DNA from: Alteromonadaceae bacterium
Lineage (GTDB): Bacteria; Pseudomonadota; Gammaproteobacteria; Enterobacterales; Alteromonadaceae
Direction: 5' to 3'
DNA length: 35,400 nucleotides
Assembly: GCA_015487235.1 (NCBI GenBank)
Contig: WFQC01000046.1
Span: 1-35,400 of the forward strand
The stretch's first letter is position 1. The number at the start of each line of letters is the position of its first letter. Positions 25,901-33,810 of the stretch are shown here, in pieces. Below the pieces are notes generated by a model. That model saw only the letters and a program-made list of their open reading frames with translations. It did not search any database and had not been told where the DNA came from. A program made the position numbers and the translations under genes.

Positions 25901-26209
25901 TTGTACAATAACTTCCTGACCTTCTTTAAGCACTTCTTTAATGCTAGGACGGCCTTTGAAAGTGTATCCATCAGGAAAGTAATTGCGGGCGATTTCTTTC
26001 ATGGGTAAGAAACCGTGGCGCTCAGCACCATAATCAACAAAAGCGGCTTCAAGCGATGGCTCGATGCGGGTTATTTTACCTTTGTAGATATTCGATTTTT
26101 TTTGTTCGTGACCTGGGCTTTCAATATCAAGATCAAACAAGGTTTGACCATCAACAAGTGCTACGCGCAATTCTTCTGATTGGGTAGCGTTTATTAACAT
26201 ACGTTTCAT
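22901..26209 (-). CDS. rne: Ribonuclease E, with degradosome scaffold domain
   Basis: 1102 residues. The first 50 residues are nearly those of E. coli RNase E ([21 protein letters not shown]), fixing the start although no ribosome site is visible. Catalytic half: S1 domain about 35-120, metal-binding Asp302 and Asp345 (E. coli 303 and 346), and the zinc-link [10 protein letters not shown] with Cys403/Cys406. C-terminal half: amphipathic membrane anchor [11 protein letters not shown] (560-570), an Arg-rich RNA-binding stretch about 585-670, a second one with RRSPRHLR (757-764) and GQRRRR, which closely resembles the E. coli AR2/RhlB region, a long acidic Thr/Val/Glu-rich stretch (about 775-1040), and ASAPMTKP (1047-1054), which resembles the E. 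coli PNPase-binding tip. It cleaves single-stranded AU-rich RNA and assembles the mRNA decay complex at the membrane. Monocistronic, divergent from rluC. Confidence 0.98.
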   Translation of the reverse strand: MKRMLINATQSEELRVALVDGQTLFDLDIESPGHEQKKSNIYKGKITRIEPSLEAAFVDYGAERHGFLPMKEIARNYFPDGYTFKGRPSIKEVLKEGQEVIVQIDKEERGQKGAALTTFISLAGSYLVLMPNNPRAGGISRRIEGDERTELKASLSKLDLPQGMGLIVRTAGVGKSYEELEWDLSVLVHHWNAIADAAAGRSAPFLIHQESNVIIRAIRDYLRRDIGEILVDRPKIYDSVKKHIELVRPDFINKVKLYTNDAPLFTHYQVESQIETAFQREVRLPSGGSIVIDPTEALTSIDINSAKATKGGDIEETAFNTNLEAADEIARQLRLRDLGGLVVIDFIDMTPVRHQREVENRMREAVRPDRARIQLGRISRFGLMEMSRQRLRPSIGETSQGVCPRCNGTGHVRSVESLALSILRLMEEEAIKENTLHIQAQVPVPVATYLLNEKRRSVFHIEKQHGVKVLIIPNPHMDTPQYEVIRVRKDESIAEASYDMPITQAETEQAVMPKFDTNASKRDEPALQGMSAPKPPAPSEQKTANKPTKAVATPTKKASGGFFAWFKSLFMSEEVVEPKPEPQKNKEREQNNRRPRKNNQQRRQNTRNKRPNERNSDNRSEARPTRDKDVKDTRNKKPIRRNESGTTPTKEPKEQKIAERRQRRNKRKSVRVQANNTVKATEVASVAVEPSVIEPVVTEVVETVITTEVSTVVVEPITHNESAEKQTLVQEKTTGENVKTTEVVKEKEVKEERSRNRRSPRHLRSHGQRRRRQENQTSTPIEDVFDKAVSEDPIEVRYPHSEASDDTITTATTEVATNTVESDETPEKAQANTAAQRNEVQQDLPFVEPINTTATEATAVTEQIEDKADTNAVSEQTSTPIDNTASITEQVDFIEASTETKVAQKTVSEEVVAQADEVAEEKSELDTVTEAKSNAQTEMVNAEPEAIAVETAPAQGSTASNSEESNTESNNAVDNGEAETSTNKVENTVTEPSITVEKVDDTDTVAESPVAAVTEKTVTENAVVTTTDTIDNITVKTATLRQVKGKASAPMTKPQTIESSGEIPTAAIAIEDRNDLTTSGRSAMVADITSQSSAQATKATGE

Positions 26210-26982
26210 AGTTTTTGTGACTCATTTTGCTAGTCACAGTACACTATTGCTTAGCAACAAAAAGCAATCTTTTGCATTATAAACAGAGTCTTGTCAGCCT
26301 CACGGTTGTCAAACTTACCCAAAAATAAGATCAAACCAATACACTTTTTTGTGGTGAGATCGGTAAGCTGTTTCTAAAATTGATTGTCATTATGATCTTT
26401 TTGATCATAGTTTTTAATACCAAAAGCACCCAAATTCTGTGTGATGATTTTGATACGATAATTTCTTTATGTGCTTTGCATGTGCACTGTGTGGGTACTT
26501 TTTGTTTTAACAACGATCATTTGTTCAAATTTTGGGAAATCTTTTGCGTCTGTACTTTTTTATCGTTAAATAGTTAGTTTTATGACTATTTAAAAGAATG
26601 TTTTGATTGATTAAACATTCAATAAAGACGGCTCACCAAAATAGTTTGTTAAATACATGAGTACCAAATTACAATAATTGCTCTATTGGGCTGGATGATA
26701 TGTTTATGCTTTTTGTTTAACAGATTACACGCGTCAAACTCATCAATAGGCCTTTCTACTATTAGGTCATTTGTTTTCAAAGCCTAATAATGTGGCCGCA
26801 TTTCACCTCTTACGATTCGCTTTAGAGCACCTTTTTATGTTACTGACCAAATACCTTGAGAAAACAAAATAGGCTTGGTTGTTTTGTAACCTATTCATTA
26901 TCTCATTATATAGGTCGATAAGGCAATAAAAATGCTGTATTTATTCAATGAATGTTTATTTTTTTATGGTAAACTGCGCGCC
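26210..26982. other. rne leader and rne-rluC divergent region with several hairpins
   Basis: 773 bp with no credible gene; short frames here are AT-rich and lack ribosome sites. Inverted repeats: 26216-26222/26232-26238 (TGTGACT/AGTCACA, 6 nt before the rne ATG), 26246-26252/26262-26268 (ATTGCTT/AAGCAAT), 26391-26397/26403-26409 (TATGATC/GATCATA), 26596-26603/26613-26620 (GAATGTTT/AAACATTC) and 26760-26766/26783-26789 (TATTAGG/CCTAATA, with a possible inner TTTG/CAAA). Known rne genes have long, structured, autoregulatory leaders, so these probably belong to the rne mRNA. The rluC promoter lies at the right end. Confidence 0.65.
26967..26975 (+). promoter_or_regulatory. Candidate extended -10 promoter of rluC
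   Basis: TGGTAAACT: TGn plus TAAACT (4/6). Only 7 bp separate it from ATG 26983, so transcription would begin at or next to the start codon. Confidence 0.35.
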
Positions 26983-27936
26983 ATGAATGAAAGTAGCAAA
27001 CCCCAAGTCCGATTTTATACGGCCGAAAGTGAAGATGCAGGACAACGCATCGACAATTTTTTATTAAAAACCTTAAAAGGTGTGCCAAAAAGCATGATTT
27101 ATCGCTTATTACGAAAAGGCGAAATTCGTGTGAATAAAAAGCGTACTAAGCCTGATTACAAGTTAGTTGATCAAGATATTATTCGTGTTGCACCTATTCG
27201 ACTTTCAGAACAACCTGCGCCAGTATCAACCAAGCTTAATATTGTTGCGAATCTTGAAAGCCAAATTTTGTACGAAGATGAAATTTTAATTATTTTAAAT
27301 AAGCCTTCTGGTATGGCTGTTCATGGGGGGAGTGGTGTTAACTTTGGTGTTATAGAAGCATTACGCGCTTTAAGGCCTCAGGCCAAAATGCTTGAGCTGG
27401 TGCATCGTTTAGACCGAGATACTTCAGGTTGTTTAGTAGTTGCTAAAAAACGTTCGGCTTTGCGTCATTTACATGAGCAATTGCGCAGCAAAAAAGTACA
27501 AAAGTTTTATCATGCCTTGGTCAAAGGGCGCTGGTCACCTAAATTAACACGTATTACAGAAGCCTTAAAAAAGAATGATTTAAAATCAGGCGAACGAATT
27601 GTTATTGTTGATAATATTAACGGTAAAGACTCTGAAACGCGTTTTAAAGTTATTCAACATTATCACAATGCCACTTTAGTAAGGGCTTTTCCTGTTACTG
27701 GTAGAACCCATCAAATACGGGTGCATTGTCAGGTAAAAGGACATCCTATTGCGTGTGATCCTAAATATGGTCACCAAGATTTTGATGAACAAATGCGTAG
27801 TATTGGTTTAAAGCGTTTGTTTTTACATGCTGCGAGTATTGAATTTACTCATCCTCGTAGCGAGCAACGCTTGAAAATAGAAGCACCATTAGAACCTGCC
27901 TTGCAAAAAGTACTAAAACGTTTAACAACAGCCTAG
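26983..27936 (+). CDS. rluC: 23S rRNA pseudouridine(955/2504/2580) synthase
   Basis: 317 residues from ATG 26983. This start gives Asp144 in HRLDRDTSGC, the same number as the catalytic Asp of E. coli RluC, and an N-terminus (EDAGQRIDNFLL) of the same length. An upstream in-frame ATG at 26932 would add 17 residues not seen in the family. Order: S4 RNA-binding domain (about 20-85, GVPKSMIYRLLRKGEIRVNKKR), then the RluA-type catalytic domain with HRLDRDTSG and GRTHQIRVH. It isomerises three uridines in 23S rRNA to pseudouridine. Divergent from rne, as in E. coli, and convergent with yceF. The stop codon lies within a CTAGGGC-GT-GCCCTAG palindrome. Confidence 0.95.
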   Translation: MNESSKPQVRFYTAESEDAGQRIDNFLLKTLKGVPKSMIYRLLRKGEIRVNKKRTKPDYKLVDQDIIRVAPIRLSEQPAPVSTKLNIVANLESQILYEDEILIILNKPSGMAVHGGSGVNFGVIEALRALRPQAKMLELVHRLDRDTSGCLVVAKKRSALRHLHEQLRSKKVQKFYHALVKGRWSPKLTRITEALKKNDLKSGERIVIVDNINGKDSETRFKVIQHYHNATLVRAFPVTGRTHQIRVHCQVKGHPIACDPKYGHQDFDEQMRSIGLKRLFLHAASIEFTHPRSEQRLKIEAPLEPALQKVLKRLTTA

Positions 27937-27948
27937 GGCGTGCCCTAG
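27933..27948. repeat. Palindrome overlapping the rluC stop codon
   Basis: CTAGGGC, GT, GCCCTAG: a perfect 7-bp inverted repeat whose left arm contains the TAG stop. It is GC-rich in an AT-rich setting, but no T-run follows, so terminator function is doubtful. Confidence 0.6.
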
Positions 27949-28045
27949 TATTTAAGTAACTTTGAGCAGGCAATAATGGCAAAACATATTAACAGTGCTG
28001 AATGAGCATCAGCAATTTCTTGTTTAGTTCTAGTTTAGTTGGGTT

Positions 28046-28642
28046 TTATTTGTTTGGTTGCTCTGTTAATACATCTAAACCTTGTTTTTTCAAAAGCGCA
28101 ACCAGCTTTATTAAGGGTAAACCTATCAAAGTGTTAGGGTCATCACCACTTAATTTTTCAAATAAACAAATACCTAAACCCTCGCTTTTAAAGCTGCCTG
28201 CACAGTTATAAGGTTGCTCGGCATGTAAGTAATGCGTGATATCAGTTGCTGACAGGGCTTTAAAATGCACATAAAAGGGTTCAACTAACGACAGTGTTTG
28301 TTTTGTTTCGGTGTTATAAACACAAAGACCTGTATAAAAAGTTACGACCTTTTGACTAAATTTTTCTAATTGTTTTACGGCATTTTCAAAATTATGTGGT
28401 TTGCCTAATATTTCACCATCGCATAAAGCTACTTGGTCTGAACCAATAATTAAAGCATTTTCAAATTGTGCGCTTACCGCTTGTGCTTTTTCTACTGCTA
28501 ATCGCTCTACTAATTGTAACGAGGTTTCGCCTTCTTTAGGTGCTTCATCAATATTAGGCTTTGCGCACTGAAAAGGTATATTTAACTTTTGTAACAGTTC
28601 GCGACGAAAAGGAGACGTTGAGGCTAAAACAAGGTTTTTCAT
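28046..28642 (-). CDS. yceF: Maf-like nucleotide pyrophosphatase, YceF type (7-methyl-GTP)
   Basis: 198 residues. Maf/HAM1 fold: N-terminal LVLASTSPFRRELL, the PNIDE motif, IIGSDQVALCDGEILGKP with the catalytic Asp of SDQ, and the C-terminal YNCAGSFKSEGLG segment. The combination SDQVALCDGEILGKP and its position next to rluC favour the YceF subfamily, which hydrolyses 7-methyl-GTP, over the dTTP/UTP-active YhdE type. It is a house-cleaning enzyme of the cytoplasm. Convergent with rluC. In E. coli the other neighbours are yceD-rpmF-plsX; here putP follows instead. Confidence 0.93.
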   Translation of the reverse strand: MKNLVLASTSPFRRELLQKLNIPFQCAKPNIDEAPKEGETSLQLVERLAVEKAQAVSAQFENALIIGSDQVALCDGEILGKPHNFENAVKQLEKFSQKVVTFYTGLCVYNTETKQTLSLVEPFYVHFKALSATDITHYLHAEQPYNCAGSFKSEGLGICLFEKLSGDDPNTLIGLPLIKLVALLKKQGLDVLTEQPNK

Positions 28643-28658
28643 ATCAGCTTAATTTACT

Positions 28659-28690
28659 CTTGTTATAAAGTTTATCGTTATTATAACAAG
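28659..28690. repeat. Inverted repeat in the yceF-putP divergent region
   Basis: CTTGTTATAA (28659-28668) and its exact complement TTATAACAAG (28681-28690), 12 bp apart. It sits just upstream of yceF, between the two divergent starts, so it may be an operator or a yceF leader hairpin. Confidence 0.55.
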
Positions 28691-28732
28691 TTATGTTTTT
28701 AGCGTATTAAAAAAGTTATAAATTTTCATCAG

Positions 28733-28761
28733 GTGACAGTAAAAATAAGCCATGATAAAGT
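28733..28761 (+). promoter_or_regulatory. Candidate sigma-70 promoter of putP
   Basis: GTGACA (5/6 to TTGACA), 17-bp spacer, TAAAGT (4/6 to TATAAT). It gives a leader of about 30 nt to the start at 28800. Confidence 0.4.
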
Positions 28762-28799
28762 GCAGCTCATTATGATAATAACAACACGTAGGAATTATT

Positions 28800-30284
28800 T
28801 TGGCACTTGGTACTTTTATTTCTTTAGCACTTTATTTTCTTTTAATGTTAGCGATTGGCTTTTATGCTTATCGAAAATCAACCAGTGATGTTGCAGGTTA
28901 TATGTTGGGCGGGCGTAGTTTGAGCCCAAGTGTTGCTGCATTATCGGCAGGGGCATCGGATATGAGTGGTTGGATGCTAATGGGGTTACCCGGCGCAATG
29001 TACCTTTCGGGTTTAAGTAGTTTATGGATAGCTATCGGTTTAGTTATTGGGGCTTATTGCAATTATTTAATTGTTGCACCGCGTCTTAGAACTTATACCG
29101 AAGTGGCTAACGACTCAATTACACTTCCTGACTTTTTTGAAAACCGCTTTCATGATAACTCTCGATTATTACGCGTAGTTTCTTCGGTTGTTATTGTTAT
29201 TTTTTTCACACTTTATACCTCTAGCGGTATTGTTGCAGGGGGAAAATTATTTGAAAGCTCATTTGGTCTTAGTTACGAATTAGGTTTATATATTACTGCT
29301 GGTGTTGTTGTCGCTTATACTTTATTTGGCGGCTTTTTGGCGGTAAGTTTAACTGATTTTGTACAAGGCTGTATTATGGTGATTGCTTTAGTGCTTGTGC
29401 CTATTGTCGTTATTAATGAAGTAGGTGGTATTGCAGAAGTACAAACGACTATCGCTACAATTAATCCTGATTTACTCAATATTTTTAGTGGTGCTAGTAT
29501 ACTCAGTATTATTTCAGCGATGGCATGGGGTCTTGGGTATTTTGGCCAACCTCATATCATTGTTCGTTTTATGGCTATTCGCTCGGTTAATGATGTGCCC
29601 ACTGCGCGACGTATTGGCATGAGCTGGATGATCGTAGCACTTGTTGGGGCAACAGCAACAGGTTTTGCCGGTATTGCTTATGTTGCCAAAACAGGGCTTA
29701 AGTTAAATGATGCTGAGACTGTTTTTATTGTGTTATCGCAGCTGTTATTTAGCCCGTTAATTGCAGGCTTTTTATTAGCTGCTATTTTAGCGGCAATTAT
29801 GAGTACAATCTCATCACAACTTTTAGTTACTTCAAGTTCGCTAACCGGCGATTTTTATAAGGCTTTTTTAAATAAAGACGCCAGTGAAAAACAATTAGTA
29901 TTTGTTGGGCGTTTATCGGTGTTATTGGTGGCTTTAGTGGCTATTTATTTAGCTTACGATCGTAATAGCAGTATTTTAACGTTAGTCAGTAATGCATGGG
30001 CTGGCTTTGGTGCTGCTTTTGGGCCTGTTGTTATTGCTAGTTTGTTTTGGCCTAAAATGAACCGAAATGGTGCATTAGCGGGCATGGTAACAGGCGCGGT
30101 AACCGTATTATTATGGATTTATTTACCGGTAACGATTGAGGGTGAAACGTTAAGCTCACTAATGTATGAGATTGTACCGGGATTTATTTTATCATCGCTG
30201 GCCATTTATATCGTGAGCCGTTATACGGGTGAGGTAACCCAAGCAACGCATGATAAGTTTACGGAAATGCTATCGCATCATTAA
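28800..30284 (+). CDS. putP: Sodium/proline symporter
   Basis: 494 residues, about 13 membrane spans, sodium:solute symporter family. Close to E. coli PutP in GGRSLSPSVAALSAGASDMSG (Na+/proline site), WMLMGLPGAMYLSG, SITLPDFFENRF, TLYTSSGIVAGGKLFESSFG and GGFLAVSLTDFVQG. It imports proline with Na+ across the inner membrane, for nutrition or osmoprotection. The start is a TTG at 28800 with GGAA 5-9 nt upstream; no ATG or GTG fits the conserved N-terminus. No putA gene is nearby. Ends at a bidirectional terminator. Confidence 0.96.
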   Translation: MALGTFISLALYFLLMLAIGFYAYRKSTSDVAGYMLGGRSLSPSVAALSAGASDMSGWMLMGLPGAMYLSGLSSLWIAIGLVIGAYCNYLIVAPRLRTYTEVANDSITLPDFFENRFHDNSRLLRVVSSVVIVIFFTLYTSSGIVAGGKLFESSFGLSYELGLYITAGVVVAYTLFGGFLAVSLTDFVQGCIMVIALVLVPIVVINEVGGIAEVQTTIATINPDLLNIFSGASILSIISAMAWGLGYFGQPHIIVRFMAIRSVNDVPTARRIGMSWMIVALVGATATGFAGIAYVAKTGLKLNDAETVFIVLSQLLFSPLIAGFLLAAILAAIMSTISSQLLVTSSSLTGDFYKAFLNKDASEKQLVFVGRLSVLLVALVAIYLAYDRNSSILTLVSNAWAGFGAAFGPVVIASLFWPKMNRNGALAGMVTGAVTVLLWIYLPVTIEGETLSSLMYEIVPGFILSSLAIYIVSRYTGEVTQATHDKFTEMLSHH

Positions 30285-30303
30285 ACATAACTAAAAAGAG
30301 TCT

Positions 30304-30330
30304 AAAAAAACGGAGCCTTGTGCTCCGTTT
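30304..30330. terminator. Bidirectional terminator between putP and the DUF885 gene
   Basis: AAACGGAGC (30308-30316), loop CTTGT, GCTCCGTTT (30322-30330). On the minus strand the stem is followed by a run of T, ideal for the leftward gene; on the plus strand the tract is TTTCTTGCTT, so it probably also serves putP. Confidence 0.85.
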
Positions 30331-30362
30331 CTTGCTTAAACGCTTCAATTAATAAGAATAAT

Positions 30363-32192
30363 TTAGCTTTTTGCTAAGGTATCGCTAATGTACCTATTAA
30401 CTAAGCGTTCAAGTATTGCCAGTGGTACGGCGCCATTTTTTAACACCACATCATGAAAATCACGTAAATCAAACTTATCACCTAATGCTTTTTTGGCTTT
30501 TTCGCGTAGTTCAAGAATTTTCATCATACCTATTTTATAAGAAGTTGCTTGCCCTGGCATAACAATATAACGCTCAATTTCAGCAGTAACATCAGATTCA
30601 GCCATACCGGTATTCGTTTTCATGTAATCAATGGCTTGCTCGCGTGTCCAACGTTTGGCATGAATGCCAGTATCAACAACTAAGCGTACCGCTCTAAATA
30701 ACTCGGCTTGTAAGCGGCCAATATTATCAAAAGGATCTTGTTCAAAGCCTAATTCCCATGCTAAGCGTTCAGCGTATAAAGCCCAACCTTCGGTGTAAGC
30801 CGTAAAAGGTGACATGCGGCGGAAAAATGGTATACCTTCCAATTCCATCGCTACCGCAATTTGGAAGTGGTGGCCGGGAATGCCTTCATGATAAGCAAGA
30901 GTTCGCATTGCATATTTAGGCGTGGCTTTTATATCGTAAAGGTTGGCAAAAAATCGTCCTGGGCGACTACCGTCAATCGCTGGTTGCTGATAATAAGCAC
31001 CAGGGGCGGTTTTTTCTTTAAACTCAGGAATTCTCACCACTTCCATACCTGCTTTAGGGCGAATATTAAACGCACTGTCAAGCCCTGCATTTATTTCATC
31101 AAGAATGGTTTGGTAATCTTTTAAAATTTGTGCGCGACCTTCATCATTATCAGGGTAATAAAAGCGTTCATCGTCGGCCATTTTTTCGATTGCTGCACTA
31201 AAACCTTGGCTGGTATCAAAGCCTTGCTTATTTAAAATGGTTAAAATTTCTGCTTGTATACGATCTACTTCTTGTAGCCCTATTTGATGAATTTCATCAG
31301 CGCTATAATCGGTTGTGGTAAAAAACTTCAGTGATAATTGATAAGCTTTATCACCTTGCGGTAAGCGCCAAAAGCCATCATCGTTCGTTGCTTTATCTTT
31401 GATACTTTCAAAGTAATTAATAAATAATTGATAAGCAGGATGCACATAGTTTTTAATGTTTGCTGCTGCACCCGCTAAAAGTTGCTGCTGTTCTTCTTCT
31501 GAAATATCTTCAGCTTCTGCCATTTTAGTTTGCAGTGAAGTATAAAGAATATTTTCCTTAATAGGCGTTGCCACAAAATCGTTCATTTCAGTGAGTACAC
31601 GATCGATCACAAAACGCGGTGGAATAATGCCTTTTTCTTCTCTAAGCTTTAACCCTTCAAGGTTTTGTGCAAATTTTACTTTTACTTTTTCTAAGCGTGA
31701 CAAATAGTTTTCTGCATCTTCAACCGTATGAACTTGATGTTGAGCTTCCATGAAACTCGGATAACCATTTTGAACACCAAACAATTGATTTACAGGGTAG
31801 TTATGAAATCGATAGGGCTCTGATTGTTCAGCAAAATCAAGTAAATAGAGGGCGATTTCTTTTGATAATCGTTCACTTTCGTCTAAATCTTCGTCATTAT
31901 AGGTAAGTAATGTTGCTTTAATTTCTTTTACTTTAGCAAACATTTCATCGGCTTTTTCTGGTCGATCATCGTCAAGCTCTGCGTTATGCCCTGTGATCCC
32001 TAAAGATTCAAGAAAACCTAAAGAGGTTAAGGTTTCAGGGCTATCAAAGGCCATTTTAATGAGTGTACGATCAAGAAAAGCTCGCAGTGAAAACGGTTTT
32101 TTTGCATACCATTCATGGCTAGCTAATCCGCCAATAATAAGTAGCAAGGTAAGTAATGTTATGCCCAGCCATTTAGCTATTTTTTTTATCAT
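30363..32192 (-). CDS. DUF885 family protein, membrane-anchored putative metallopeptidase
   Basis: 609 residues. N-terminal hydrophobic segment (about 10-25, ITLLTLLLIIGGLA) acts as signal anchor, placing the rest in the periplasm. The motif AYHEGIPGHHFQ near residue 430 provides an HExxGHH-type metal site, with the downstream YTEGWALYAERLAWELG segment supplying another conserved Glu. This is the DUF885 signature, a zincin-like family annotated as peptidases with few characterised members. GAGGAA before ATG 32192 supports the start. Single gene ending in a strong terminator. Substrate unknown. Confidence 0.88.
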   Translation of the reverse strand: MIKKIAKWLGITLLTLLLIIGGLASHEWYAKKPFSLRAFLDRTLIKMAFDSPETLTSLGFLESLGITGHNAELDDDRPEKADEMFAKVKEIKATLLTYNDEDLDESERLSKEIALYLLDFAEQSEPYRFHNYPVNQLFGVQNGYPSFMEAQHQVHTVEDAENYLSRLEKVKVKFAQNLEGLKLREEKGIIPPRFVIDRVLTEMNDFVATPIKENILYTSLQTKMAEAEDISEEEQQQLLAGAAANIKNYVHPAYQLFINYFESIKDKATNDDGFWRLPQGDKAYQLSLKFFTTTDYSADEIHQIGLQEVDRIQAEILTILNKQGFDTSQGFSAAIEKMADDERFYYPDNDEGRAQILKDYQTILDEINAGLDSAFNIRPKAGMEVVRIPEFKEKTAPGAYYQQPAIDGSRPGRFFANLYDIKATPKYAMRTLAYHEGIPGHHFQIAVAMELEGIPFFRRMSPFTAYTEGWALYAERLAWELGFEQDPFDNIGRLQAELFRAVRLVVDTGIHAKRWTREQAIDYMKTNTGMAESDVTAEIERYIVMPGQATSYKIGMMKILELREKAKKALGDKFDLRDFHDVVLKNGAVPLAILERLVNRYISDTLAKS

Positions 32193-32398
32193 AATTTCCT
32201 CGTTGTTATTATCTTAATGTTCGTACTTTACGAAACTCTAGAAGAACAATTTAGCACTTTATATAAAAGGGATAAAAAATCATTTGTAATAAAAAGTGAA
32301 TAATGAGACACAAATTCATAAAAAGCGTATCTATTACTTTGTTAAGGGGGCATTAAGGCTTAAAATAAGCGCAATATAAATAAATTATCATCAATAAT

Positions 32399-33187
32399 AT
32401 GTCTGAAAATAAATTACTTGCGCCTATTTTAAGCTTTCTTCATTGTAAAACCCCCCAAGCTTGGCTAAATGAAGCGAAAAAAGAAGAAAATTTGCCTATT
32501 ATTTTAATTGATCATTTATTGTGTGAATTAAAAGCGGCGCAGTCGGCGATGTTTTTAATTCGTAAATACGCGGTAGATAAAGCCAGTGATCAGGCCTTAT
32601 TGGCATGGTTTAAACCCTATGAAAACTTTGCATACCGTAAAGAAGGCAATTTAGCCTCGTTAGCTGATAAAAATAAATTATCGAAAGCGATTATTCCCAA
32701 AGTAGACTCTCCTTATGGGCAAGCATTAATTGATAAAATGGTGTTGTTAATTAAAGAAGAGTTACATCATTTTTATCAAGTACTAGAGATTATGGAAAAC
32801 CGTGGTATTGCTTACAACAATATTACCGCAGGACGTTATGCCAAAGGGTTAATCAAACACGTAAAAACTTATGAGCCTGATGCTTTAGTTGATAAATTGA
32901 TTATTGGTGCTTATATCGAAGCGCGTTCGTGTGAGCGTTTTGCTGCGCTTGCGCCTTATGTAGATGAAGAGCTAGCGAATTTTTATATTTCATTATTGCG
33001 CAGTGAAGCGCGCCATTATCAAGACTATTTAACCTTGGCTGAAGAAGTAGCACAGGGTTTTAATCAGCAACAAGCGAGTAAAAAAATTGATGTTAAAGCG
33101 CGTGTTCAGTTTTTTGGTGAAGTTGAAGCACAATTAATTACCACCCCTGATGATGACTTTAAATTTCATAGCGGTGTACCTGCATAA
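32399..33187 (+). CDS. miaE: tRNA 2-methylthio-N6-isopentenyladenosine-37 hydroxylase
   Basis: 262 residues. A four-helix ferritin-like di-iron protein: ligand glutamate in LLCELKAAQSA, EELHHF (ExxH), IEARSCERF and SEARHYQDY (ExxH) in family order. It hydroxylates ms2i6A37 to ms2io6A37 in tRNAs reading UNN codons, using O2. Start ATG 32399 without a clear ribosome site. Followed after 19 bp by arfB, so this is probably a two-gene operon. MiaE is restricted to certain proteobacteria, consistent with the proposed host. Confidence 0.95.
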   Translation: MSENKLLAPILSFLHCKTPQAWLNEAKKEENLPIILIDHLLCELKAAQSAMFLIRKYAVDKASDQALLAWFKPYENFAYRKEGNLASLADKNKLSKAIIPKVDSPYGQALIDKMVLLIKEELHHFYQVLEIMENRGIAYNNITAGRYAKGLIKHVKTYEPDALVDKLIIGAYIEARSCERFAALAPYVDEELANFYISLLRSEARHYQDYLTLAEEVAQGFNQQQASKKIDVKARVQFFGEVEAQLITTPDDDFKFHSGVPA

Positions 33188-33206
33188 TGATTAGGGTTAA
33201 AGGGTA

Positions 33207-33626
33207 ATGGCTGAAATACATATCTCAAATACGGTTACCTTAAATGAAGATGAAATTGAGTTAACGGCTATTCGTGCGCAAGGGGCGGGTGGGCAAAATG
33301 TCAATAAGGTTTCATCGGCTATTCATTTGCGGTTTGATATTCGCGCTTCAAGCTTGCCCGATTTTTACAAAACACGTTTGCTGGCATTAAAGGATAAACG
33401 TATTACCAAAGAAGGTATTGTGGTGATTAAAGCGCAGCAATTTCGTACTCAAGAAAAAAACCGAGCGGCAGCTATTGAACGTTTAGTTGAGCTAATAAAG
33501 AGTGTCGCAGTAGTACAAAAAGTTAGGCGAGCCACTAAACCCACTAAAAGTGCAAAATTAAGACGTTTAGCGAGCAAAACTAAACGCGGCCAAGTTAAGG
33601 CATTGCGGGCGAAAGTGTATGATTAA
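33207..33626 (+). CDS. arfB: Alternative ribosome-rescue factor B (peptidyl-tRNA hydrolase)
   Basis: 139 residues, the usual size. Carries the class-I release-factor GGQ motif in IRAQGAGGQNVNKVSSAIHLRF (about 22-43) and a highly basic C-terminal tail (KVRRATKPTKSAKLRRLASK) that enters the empty mRNA channel of stalled ribosomes. It lacks the codon-recognition domain of true release factors. It rescues non-stop ribosomes by hydrolysing peptidyl-tRNA. AAGGG precedes ATG 33207. Pairs with miaE upstream. Confidence 0.95.
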   Translation: MAEIHISNTVTLNEDEIELTAIRAQGAGGQNVNKVSSAIHLRFDIRASSLPDFYKTRLLALKDKRITKEGIVVIKAQQFRTQEKNRAAAIERLVELIKSVAVVQKVRRATKPTKSAKLRRLASKTKRGQVKALRAKVYD

Positions 33627-33728
33627 TCACAATCGCTATACTAGCAACGAGTTGTTCTCTCTTTGTTTAAGGTTAATAAACAATGCTAGTGTCAATATAA
33701 ATGCAGAGTAAAGCAGTAAAACAATAAA

Positions 33729-33757
33729 AAGGGAAACGCATTGGTAGCGTTTCCCTT
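33729..33757. terminator. Terminator between arfB and the endonuclease gene
   Basis: AAGGGAAACGC (33729-33739), 7-nt loop, GCGTTTCCCTT (33747-33757): a perfect 11-bp stem. On the minus strand it is followed by TTTTTATTG, so it mainly ends the leftward endonuclease transcript; the plus-strand tract is poorer but usable for miaE-arfB. Confidence 0.85.
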
Positions 33758-33810
33758 GGTACTTTTTATAGCATTAATTTTATTTCATCAGCAGAGCAGA
33801 TCATAAAAAC

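Noticed and set aside
26331-26577. Overlapping 60- and 65-codon frames in the rne-rluC spacer
   Set aside because: AT-rich, Cys/Phe/Ile-heavy, no ribosome sites, and overlap inverted repeats that suit an RNA leader better.
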